Assembly: GCF_902459465.1 (NCBI RefSeq)
Contig: NC_047063.1
Location: 3,348,001 to 3,412,000, forward strand
DNA length: 64,000 nucleotides
Direction of reading: 5' to 3'
From: Asterias rubens
Taxonomy: Eukaryota > Echinodermata > Asteroidea > Forcipulatida > Asteriidae
Every line of letters begins with the position of its first letter. The stretch's first letter is position 1. The notes under the pieces are model-generated. The model saw only the letters and a program-made list of their open reading frames with translations, was not told where the DNA came from and made no database searches. A program made the position numbers and the translations under genes. Of this stretch, positions 54,197-64,000 are shown one piece after another.

Positions 54197-57100
54197 ACTT
54201 GGTGTATCTCAACATATGCATGAATTATCAAACCTGTGGGAATTTGAGCTCAATTGGTCGTCGAAATAGCGAAATAATAATGGAAGGAAAAACACTGTTG
54301 TGTGCTTTCAAATGCTTGATTGCGAGACCTCAAATTCTAAATCTGAGGCCTCAAAATCAAAATCATGGAAAAATTACTTCTTTCTTGAAAACTACATCAT
54401 TTCAGAGGGAGCCAGCGGCACACTGTTTTACACTGTCCACATCTCCCCATTACTCGATACCAAGTAAGGTTTTATGCTTAAAATTATTTTGAGTATTTAA
54501 CAATAGTGTCCACTGCCTTTAAACAGTACATGAAAATGTATCAAAATCTAGAGCGCATTAAATTATAGAGAAACAATATAATTTCAAAGCAAATATTAAA
54601 TTAATAACTAGGAATTAACTATGTACAAGAGAGGAGCGAGGGCATGAGGCTGTGAGAATAAGCCGAGGCTTGTAGACAACAGCCTTTATACAGACAGACT
54701 AACAAACAAACAAAAAGCAAAGAAGAAACAAGGACAAGACAAACACACAATGACAATACAAAACGCTGACGACAAAATACAAAGAATATAAAACCAGGCT
54801 TACTGAAGACGACAAATGTAAATAGATAAGTGGAGAGAAAAGCTATGTTACATAGTGGGAGAGGAGGACTCCTTTGTATGCTAATAATTATTTTGAGTAC
54901 TTACCATTAGTGTCCACTTCCTTTAAAAACTCTTCAGGTACTGAACGATTTGCGCAGTATTAGCCCAGGGAACCTTAACAGAGAAAGCACAACATCAGTT
55001 TTAAGACAGTTTCAGCGAAGAAAAATATTCAGCAAATTTTGATAGATTGGTCAACATGTTTTGGTGAAATGTCTAAAGATGGTGTAAACATTGGTTTTTG
55101 AGAGTTGGGCCAGCACTTTGATGCAGTTTGATAGTTGAATAAAAAAACATAAGGTTGGCAAGGATTGAGGGATGGCACAACATGCGTGGGGAAAATAAAT
55201 ATTACAACATCCACTTGTGAACAATTTGAGAGCTGAAATATCAATACAATGGCAAATTTTTGAGGAAGAGCAAGAAATAGGTTATCCAATCCTAGTGTAC
55301 AGTATTTTTGTATTTTAGTCTTTGGTTATTTGGTATTGAAATGGTACCTAAAAACTTTTCTTGATTACAAGTAATGGGGAGAGGTTGATAGTATAAAACA
55401 TTGTGAGAAACGGCTCCCTCTGAAGTGACGTAGGGAAAAGTTTCCATATGGCACCACCACTTTTTCAATCGAAATGAAATAATATAGTATCTCATTCACC
55501 TCAATGCGTTATTCCTTTTTGTAAAAATTAGTGAAAAAGTGGTGGCGCCATACAGAAAGTTATCCTGACGTAGTTTTCGAGAATTTCAGAAAGAAGTAAT
55601 TTTGATTTTGAGACCTCAGATTTAGAATTTGAGGCCTCAAAATCACTTGGTGTATCTCAACATATGCATGAATTATCAAACCTGTGGGAATTTGAGCTCA
55701 ATTGGTCGTCGAAATAGCGAAATAATAATGGAAGGAAAAACACTGCTTGATTGCAAGACCTCAAATTCTAAATCTGAGGCCTCAAAATCAAAATCATGGA
55801 AAAATTACTTCTTTCTTGAAAACTACATCATTTCAGAGGGAGCCAGCGGCACACTGTTTTACACTGTCCACATCTCCCCATTACTCGATACCAAGTAAGG
55901 TTTTATGCTTAAAATTATTTTGAGTATTTAACAATAGTGTCCACTGCCTTTAAACAGTACATGAAAATGTATCAAAATCTAGAGCGCATTAAATTATAGA
56001 GAAACAATATAATTTCAAAGCAAATATTAAATTAATAACTAGGAATTAACTATGTACAAGAGAGGAGCGAGGGCATGAGGCTGTGAGAATAAGCCGAGGC
56101 TTGTAGACAACAGCCTTTATACAGACAGACTAACAAACAAACAAAAAGCGAAGAAGAAATAAGGACAAGACAAACACACCATGACAATACAAAACGCTGA
56201 CGACAAAATACAAAGAATATAAAACCAGGCTTACTGAAGACGACAAATGTAAAAAGATAAGTGGAGAGAAAAGCTATGTTACATAGTGGGAGAGGAGGAC
56301 TCCTTTGTATGCTAATAACTATTTTGAGTACTTACCATTAGTGTCCACTTCCTTTAAAAACTCTTCAGGTACTGAACGATTTGCGCAGTATTAGCCCAGG
56401 GAACCTTAACAGAGAAAGCACAACATCAGTTTTAAGACAGTTTCAGCGAAGAAAAATATTCAGCAAATTTTGATAGATTGGTCAACATGTTTTGGTGAAA
56501 TGTCTAAAGATGGTGTAAACATTGGTTTTTGAGAGTTGGGCCAGCACTTTGATGCAGTTTGATAGTTGAATAAAAAAACATAAGGTTGGCAAGGATTGAG
56601 GGATGGCACAACACGCGTGGGGAAAATAAATATTACAACATCCACTTGTGAACAATTTGAGAGCTGAAATATCAATACAATGGCAAATTTTTGAGGAAGA
56701 GCAAGAAATAGGTTATCCAATCCTAGTGTACAGTATTTTTGTATTTTAGTCTTTGGTTATTTGGTATTGAAATGGTACCTAAAAACTTTTCTTGATTACA
56801 AGTAATGGGGAGAGGTTGATAGTATAAAACATTGTGAGAAACGGCTCCCTCTGAAGTGACGTAGGGAAAAGTTTCCATATGGCACCACCACTTTTTCAAT
56901 CGAAATGAAATAATATAGTATCTCATTCACCTCAATGCGTTATTCCTTTTTGTAAAAATTAGTGAAAAAGTGGTGGCGCCATACAGAAAGTTATCCTGAC
57001 GTAGTTTTCGAGAATTTCAGAAAGAAGTAATTTTGATTTTGAGACCTCAGATTTAGAATTTGAGGCCTCAAAATCACTTGGTGTATCTCAACATATGCAT

Positions 57101-59990
57101 GAATTATCAAACCTGTGGGAATTTGAGCTCAATTGGTCGTCGAAATAGCGAAATAATAATGGAAGGAAAAACACTGTTGTCACACAAGTTGTGTGCTTTC
57201 AAATGCTTGATTGCGAGACCTCAAATTCTAAATCTGAGGCCTCAAAATCAAAATCATGGAAAAATCACTTCTTTCTTGAAAACTACATCATTTCAGAGGG
57301 AGCCAGCGGCACACTGTTTTACACTGTCCACATCTCCCAATTACTCGATACCAAGTAAGGTTTTATGCTTAAAATTATTTTGAGTATTTAACAATAGTGT
57401 CCACTGCCTTTAAACAGTACATGAAAATGTATCAAAATCTAGAGCGCATTAAATTATAGAGAAACAATATAATTTCAAAGCAAATATTAAATTAATAACT
57501 AGGAATTAACTATGTACAAGAGAGGAGCGAGGGCATGAGGCTGTGAGAATAAGCCGAGGCTTGTAGACAACAGCCTTTATACAGACAGACTAACAAACAA
57601 ACAAAAAGCGAAGAAGAAACAAGGACAAGACAAACACACAATGACAATACAAAACGCTGACGACAAAATACAAAGAATATAAAACCAGGCTTACTGAAGA
57701 CGACAAATGTAAATAGATAAGTGGAGAGAAAAGCTATGTTACATAGTGGGAGAGGAGGACTCCTTTGTATGCTAATAATTATTTTGAGTACTTACCATTA
57801 GTGTCCACTTCCTTTAAAAACTCTTCAGGTACTGAACGATTTGCGCAGTATTAGCCCAGGGAACCTTAACAGAGAAAGCACAACATCAGTTTTAAGACAG
57901 TTTCAGCGAAGAAAAATATTCAGCAAATTTTGATAGATTGGTCAACATGTTTTGGTGAAATGTCTAAAGATGGTGTAAACATTGGTTTTTGAGAGTTGGG
58001 CCAGCACTTTGATGCAGTTTGATAGTTGAATAAAAAAACATAAGGTTGGCAAGGATTGAGGGATGGCACAACATGCGTGGGGAAAATAAATATTACAACA
58101 TCCACTTGTGAAAAATTTGAGAGCTGAAATATCAATACAATGGCAAATTTTTGAGGAAGAGCAAGAAATAGGTTATCCAATCCTAGTGTACAGTATTTTT
58201 GTATTTTAGTCTTTGGTTATTTGGTATTGAAATGGTACCTAAAAACTTTTCTTGATTACAAGTAATGGGGAGAGGTTGATAGTATAAAACATTGTGAGAA
58301 ACGGCTCCCTCTGAAGTGACGTAGGGAAAAGTTTCCATATGGCACCACCACTTTTTCAATCGAAATGAAATAATATAGTATCTCATTCACCTCAATGCGT
58401 TATTCCTTTTTGTAAAAATTAGTGAAAAAGTGGTGGCGCCATACAGAAAGTTATCCTGACGTAGTTTTCGAGAATTTCAGAAAGAAGTAATTTTGATTTT
58501 GAGACCTCAGATTTAGAATTTGAGGCCTCAAAATCACTTGGTGTATCTCAACATATGCATGAATTATCAAACCTGTGGGAATTTGAGCTCAATTGGTCGT
58601 CGAAATAGCGAAATAATAATGGAAGGAAAAACACTGTTGTCACACAAGTTGTGTGCTTTCAAATGCTTGATTGCGAGACCTCAAATTCTAAATCTGAGGC
58701 CTCAAAATCAAAATCATGGAAAAATCACTTCTTTCTTGAAAACTACATCATTTCAGAGGGAGCCAGCGGCACACTGTTTTACACTGTCCACATCTCCCAA
58801 TTACTCGATACCAAGTAAGGTTTTATGCTTAAAATTATTTTGAGTATTTAACAATAGTGTCCACTGCCTTTAAACAGTACATGAAAATGTATCAAAATCT
58901 AGAGCGCATTAAATTATAGAGAAACAATTTAATTTCAAAGCAAATATTAAATTAATAACTAGGAATTAACTATGTACAAGAGAGGAGCGAGGGCATGAGG
59001 CTGTGAGAATAAGCCGAGGCTTGTAGACAACAGCCTTTATACAGACAGACTAACAAACAAACAAAAAGCGAAGAAGAAACAAGGACAAGACAAACACACA
59101 ATGACAATACAAAACGCTGACGACAAAATACAAAGAATATAAAACCAGGCTTACTGAAGACGACAAATGTAAATAGATAAGTGGAGAGAAAAGCAATGTT
59201 ACATAGTGGGAGAGGAGGACTCCTTTGTATGCTAATAATTATTTTGAGTACTTACCATTAGTGTCCACTTCCTTTAAAAACTCTTCAGGTACTGAACGAT
59301 TTGCGCAGTATTAGCCCAGGGAACCTTAACAGAGAAAGCACAACATCAGTTTTAAGACAGTTTCAGCGAAGAAAAATATTCAGCAAATTTTGATAGATTG
59401 GTCAACATGTTTTGGTGAAATGTCTAAAGATGGTGTAAACATTGGTTTTTGAGAGTTGGGCCAGCACTTTGATGCAGTTTGATAGTTGAATAAAAAAACA
59501 TAAGGTTGGCAAGGATTGAGGGATGGCACAACATGCGTGGGGAAAATAAATATTACAACATCCACTTGTGAAAAATTTGAGAGCTGAAATATCAATACAA
59601 TGGCAAATTTTTGAGGAAGAGCAAGAAATAGGTTATCCAATCCTAGTGTACAGTATTTTTGTATTTTAGTCTTTGGTTATTTGGTATTGAAATGGTACCT
59701 AAAAACTTTTCTTGATTACAAGTAATGGGGAGAGGTTGATAGTATAAAACATTGTGAGAAACGGCTCCCTCTGAAGTGACGTAGGGAAAAGTTTCCATAT
59801 GGCACCACCACTTTTTCAATCGAAATGAAATAATATAGTATCTCATTCACCTCAATGCGTTATTCCTTTTTGTAAAAATTAGTGAAAAAGTGGTGGCGCC
59901 ATACAGAAAGTTATCCTGACGTAGTTTTCGAGAATTTCAGAAAGAAGTAATTTTGATTTTGAGACCTCAGATTTAGAATTTGAGGCCTCA
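54197..59990. repeat. 1.43/1.46-kb tandem repeat, four copies (right arm)
   Basis: Landmarks at 55292, 56723, 58183 and 59643 give spacings 1431, 1460 and 1460 bp. The 29-bp difference is a 'gtcacacaagttgtgtgctt' segment present only in the longer units. Copies are almost identical, so expansion is recent. The 86- and 67-codon frames in each unit are not genes. Confidence 0.95.
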
Positions 59991-61084
59991 AAATCACTTG
60001 GTGTATCTCAACATATGCATGAATTATCAAACCTGTGGGAATTTGAGCTCAATTGGTCGTCGAAATAGCGAAATAATAATGGAAGGAAAAACACTGTTGT
60101 CACACAAGTTGTGTGCTTTCAAATGCTTGATTGCGAGACCTCAAATTCTAAATCTGAGGTCTCGAAATCAAATTCGTGGAAAATTACTTCTTTCTCAAAA
60201 ACTACGTTACTTCAGAGGGATCCGTTTCTCACAGTTTTTTAAACCATCAACAGCTCCCCATTTCTCGTAATAAGGTTTTATGCTAATAATTATTTTGAGT
60301 AATTACCAATATTATTAGTGTCCACTGCCTTTAATGCATCTCGGAAACAGAATTTTCAATCAAAACAAAATGTGCTCTGTTCAAAAATATACTTGATGAT
60401 TTGTGGATAAGATCGACTCAAGAAACTTACGGTTGTGACTTTGGTACGAAGTGACTTGGGTTCGAAGTGACTTCATGTTGGGCGTGGGGTGCGTCAATAG
60501 CTCCATGGTCAACTGTATGCTGCAACACTGGCACTGAAGATGTTCGCGCCTGCACCGATGATGTCCCGATTGTGGAGTCTCTGTGCAGTACTGAACAGCC
60601 AGATGATACAGCTAACTCTAATAACACAGGACAAAAAACATTGCCTCAAGAAATTGCTGCTGTTCGTGACTGTTGTCAAAAGGAGCCATTGAGAATTCAA
60701 TTTTTGTGAAGCAAAATACACTAAAATTCGCTTTTTGCAGGACAACTAAAAGCTGTACGCCTTGAAGCTGCAACAAAGAAATACTTGAAAACCCCAACGG
60801 CATCGAACTCGTTCTCAACACGTGCAAAAAAAATGTATTCTCAGTGCAGGACGTGATTATTCAAACTCACTCTCAACTATCGCGACCCCTCGCTCCCTCC
60901 CCTCACCGAGCTGTAGCGATCCGCGTTTCTGGCCCGATTTTCTACTGCCAGTTGGGCGCGTATTCAGAAAATTAGGGAAAATAGAACCCATGCAGTTAAA
61001 GGCGTTGGAATTTTGGCCTCACAGCCCTTCTGCACATGTGTATCAACACTTCGTCAAGTTTTCCAATTGGCACCCCTCATAACC

Positions 61085-61229
61085 AAAGTGAGGCCGTGTC
61101 CGAAACGACGACTTCGGCTACAGCTCTACGTCTAGATCAGCGCGTCTACCAGTGTTGAAGAATAGGCAGACGCGCGCGATCTAGCCGTAGCTGTAGCCGA
61201 AGTCGTCGTTTCGGACTCGGCCTGACTTT
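61085..61229. mobile_element. Long hairpin element, right arm
   Basis: Mirror of 25578-25722. Confidence 0.85.
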
Positions 61230-61549
61230 GTGCCGGTATGCATTTTTGGTATTAAATTCACCCTCCGCACATACCAATGTATATATGTATAGAGAGTAAA
61301 ATGGGGGGAAAAATGCATACCATAAATCCACTTTAGTTATGAAGGGTCCCAATTGGAAAACTTGACGAGGTGTCAATACACATACTATTGTTCAGAAGGT
61401 GAATTAAACACAAAAAGCGTACCATAAAGTCACTCCAGTAATGAGGGGTGCCAACTGGAAAACATGCATAGTCTCTACATTCATATGTACGAAGAGTAAA
61501 AAGAACACAAAAAGTCATACCATTAAAGAGTGTCAAGTAAAATGGTAAC

Positions 61550-61900
61550 AAAAAGGTTCAAATCCCCAGCCGTGACACTTGTGTCCTTTAGCAAGATACT
61601 TAACCATTGCTTTGTCCTTCGGATGGGACGCTAAGCCGTTGGCCCCATGTATTATGTAACGCATGTAAAAGAACCTCAGTGCACTTACCAAAAAGAGAAG
61701 GGGTTACCACAGCACCTTGTTAAACACTTCATGGTGCTACAAATTAGTTCTCATAATTCATACCTAGTCCCACATAATACTGTATAGTCCCATACCTAGT
61801 CCCAAGTAATACTGTATGTTACAGCGCAAGGAGTGTCACTGAGTGACGGACATATATGCTATATAAGAAGCCGCTATTATTATTATTATTTTTATACCAT
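61550..61900 (+). mobile_element. tRNA-derived SINE, head-truncated, right arm
   Basis: Mirror of 24905-25255, ending in a TTA/ATT run. Confidence 0.8.
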
Positions 61901-62085
61901 AAAGGAACTTTGCTTATGAGGGGTGACATTTGGAAAACTTGAAGAAGTGTTTTTACTCATACAGAGAGTAAAATGAATAAAAGGCAACTGGAACCCTTGA
62001 TGAAGAGTCTATACTAATATGTACAGTAATAAAAATGAATCCAAAGGGCATACCATGAAGTCACTTTGGTTATGAGGGCTGCCAA

Positions 62086-62230
62086 TAGGAGACTTTCCAA
62101 CGCTAGGCGGCAGCAGACATACCGGGTAAATTTCATTGTTTACGTAGTTCTGAACATGCGCATAATTCTGAGAACAATGGATTTACCCGGTAAGTCTGCT
62201 GCCCTCTATCGTCCCAGAAAGTCTCCCATT
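62086..62230. mobile_element. 145-bp palindromic MITE, right arm only
   Basis: Near-perfect dyad with ends AGGAGACTTTCC and GAAAGTCTCCC and inner 'ggcagcagacataccgggta' / 'tacccggtaagtctgctgcc'. The left arm has the uninterrupted site CCAATTGGC in its place. Confidence 0.93.
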
Positions 62231-62808
62231 GGCAAACTTCACATTTCTATACTCATTTGTACTTAGGGTACAATACATACACACAGGCATTACATAAAGT
62301 CACTTTAGCTATGAGGGGTGCAAGTGTAAGTAAGTAAAGAGAGTGAAATTATAACATATGGACCCCTTGGACGCACGTCACACACGGCGACTCTGCCACG
62401 CTCACCAGTTTGGTGGTCAATAGGCTTACGTGTAAATGCCGCGTCATCTAAAATGCGCACTTCGCTGTATAACGCAGTGACCTAGCCCACCAATATGGCA
62501 CATCCAAGATTATTCTGATGATGACGTCAAATGAATTGGGTCAATAGCCTTGTGCATTTTAGGGCAAAACTTGATAATATACAAGGCAATAGAAAATAAT
62601 CATGCATATTGTTTCTTTAATACTTCTGTAAAACAGATGTGCACATGAAAGGTGGTGCACATGAGCTTACATGCCACACGAATGTTTCAAGGCACAGGCA
62701 AAAAATTAATTTTAGGTAGCTGGTTACCCATGATACCAACATAATACAAAGCACTTAAAGGCACTGGACATGTTTAGTATGACCCGCATTCTCAATCAAT
62801 TTTGATTC

Positions 62809-63032
62809 AGCTAGTCATCGCAATAGACCCTTCCCATGAAATATGTAAATTGCACGTAGCGCGTGCGCACTGACGTTTTGGTTGGCAAAATGAGGGAACA
62901 TCGCGCTGTTTTGTACACGGCTAATGGGTGCGTGACGCAGACGCGATTGTGCGTTTGCTTAGTGCACAACTCTATGGCGTTTGCCAACCAACAGGGTCTG
63001 TACGCATGCGTGAATGTAATTAGCATATTTCA
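62809..63032. mobile_element. Palindromic MITE (GACCCTTCCCATGAAATATG), right arm
   Basis: Mirror of 23907-24128. Confidence 0.8.
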
Positions 63033-63044
63033 TGGGAAGGGTCC

Positions 63045-63560
63045 ATTGCAAGTGTCGTGGCTGAGCGGTTAAGAGCATCAAATTCAAACTCTGGTGTTTC
63101 TGATCAGCAGAGTGTGGGTTCAAATGCAAAGCCGTGACACTTGTGTCCTTTAGCAAGACACTTAACCATTGCTTGGTCCTTCGGATGGAACGTAAAGCCG
63201 TTGGCCCCATGTATTGTGTAACGCATGTAAAAGAACCCAGTGCACTTATCGAAAAGAGAAGGGGTTCGCCCCGGTGTTCCTGGCTGTGGCTGGTGTACAT
63301 TGTATGTGCCGTAGCACCTTGTAAACCCTTATACATGTAAGGTGCTAAATAATTGGGTCTCAGAATTCATCACTGCAACCACCTATCTTTCCGAAAGTTT
63401 GAATATCTTAGTTATTCTCTTGACTACTTATGACTGCCTAACTAAGCATTCATTGTCAATGACTGCTTACGGACTGCTAACATACTGCTTAATAAGCAGT
63501 TTTGTATGGTAAGGGTACTCACGTGCGCTATATAAGACTTCGATATTATTATTAAAAGAA
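63045..63560 (+). mobile_element. tRNA-derived SINE, right arm
   Basis: Head 'gtgtcgtggctgagcggtta', B-box region 'gtgtgggttcaaatgc', tail 'gcgctatataagacttcgat' and ATT run. Mirror of 23395-23908. Confidence 0.85.
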
Positions 63561-63859
63561 TATTAAAGAATATTAAGGAAAAACACCCTTGTTGTACAAA
63601 TTTGTAAGCTTTCAGATGCCAAATAAAAGACAAGTCTTTTAATATTTGAGTTAGAAATTACCCTATTTAAAGACTAGGTTACTTCAGAAGGAGCCATTTC
63701 ACAAAGTGTTTTATATTTTCCATTGCTAAGTACCAATTACTTTGAGTAATAATAAATTAAAAAACAGAGCCTTTAAGCTGGACATCGACCAAAGTATTTA
63801 TATTTATTGTGCTATTTATGAAGCCTCTCTCACTCTCTGCTTTCTTTCAACTTACCCAT

Positions 63860-64000
63860 TTTCCTGATTACAGACGTTATACTCACTCACGCACTCGGTC
63901 GCCCACAGGCAGGCTCCGAGTATAGCTTTTCCAAGTGCATCGATCTTGCATGAGGGTGGCCAGTTCATCTGTTGATTCTACACCAGTGTCCTTTTGCAGC
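63860..64000 (-). pseudogene. LINE ORF2 3' remnant, right arm, cut by window end
   Basis: Mirror of about 22980-23120, carrying the DTGVESTDELATLMQDRCTW block on the minus strand. Confidence 0.6.

Larger units (their letters stand above)
41990..64000 (-). repeat. Right arm of giant inverted repeat
   Basis: Reverse complement of 22980-41889 with about 3.1 kb extra: two additional 1460-bp tandem units, a 145-bp MITE, a 28-bp insertion near 63820 and small indels. It runs to the window end and may continue. Confidence 0.97.

Noticed and set aside
22980-64000. Inverted repeat as one giant transposon with terminal inverted repeats
   Set aside because: The arms meet at an assembly gap, contain unrelated nested elements, and no transposase or terminal motif is seen.

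Overview
This is animal nuclear DNA: two interrupted genes with GT-AG introns and very dense repeats. The families present (tRNA-derived SINEs, TTAA-flanked MITEs, palindromic MITEs, a DIRS/PAT-type retrotransposon, a Penelope-like element) suggest an echinoderm, probably a sea star. That assignment is recognition from memory, not proof. No bacterial or viral gene organisation is present.

Region 1 (about 1-22 kb) is the single-copy part and holds two host genes, head to head. UXT, the prefoldin-like chaperone/cofactor subunit, is on the minus strand in six coding exons (4244-8189, 155 aa). THOC7, a subunit of the THO/TREX mRNA-export complex, is on the plus strand in seven coding exons (8922-21075, 206 aa). 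Their start codons are 732 bp apart and may share a bidirectional promoter. In both genes all coding exons join in frame across GT-AG introns, and both lengths fit the family. THOC7 intron 2 contains an almost complete tyrosine-recombinase retrotransposon (10397-15561, minus strand). It has split direct repeats (A1, B1A2, B2), a gag with a zinc knuckle, and a pol with RT, RNase H, a methyltransferase-like domain and a tyrosine recombinase. Two predicted spliceosomal introns inside the element join its open frames; one of them removes the internal B1A2 repeat. THOC7 intron 3 carries a 56-bp minisatellite. A further tandem array overlaps the last coding bases and 3' flank of UXT.

Region 2 (22980-64000) is a giant inverted repeat centred exactly on a 100-N gap (41890-41989). 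The left arm (22980-41889) is the reverse complement of the right arm (41990 to the window end), identical beside the gap and slightly diverged farther out. The arms differ by SNPs, microsatellite lengths, a 28-bp indel, a 145-bp palindromic MITE present only in the right arm, and two extra copies of a 1.46-kb tandem unit in the right arm. This looks most like two haplotypes of one locus joined tail to tail in the assembly, but a real palindrome is not excluded. The arms contain no recognised host gene. They hold a decayed Penelope-like element with RT and GIY-YIG remnants, a LINE 3' remnant, SINEs, many MITEs, a 1.43/1.46-kb tandem repeat, and a row of about eight degenerate exon-like repeats (32.4-38.3 kb) with recurring splice-site-like borders that could be a decayed gene or a long non-coding RNA.

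Most short open frames in the window run through MITEs or tandem repeats and are not genes.
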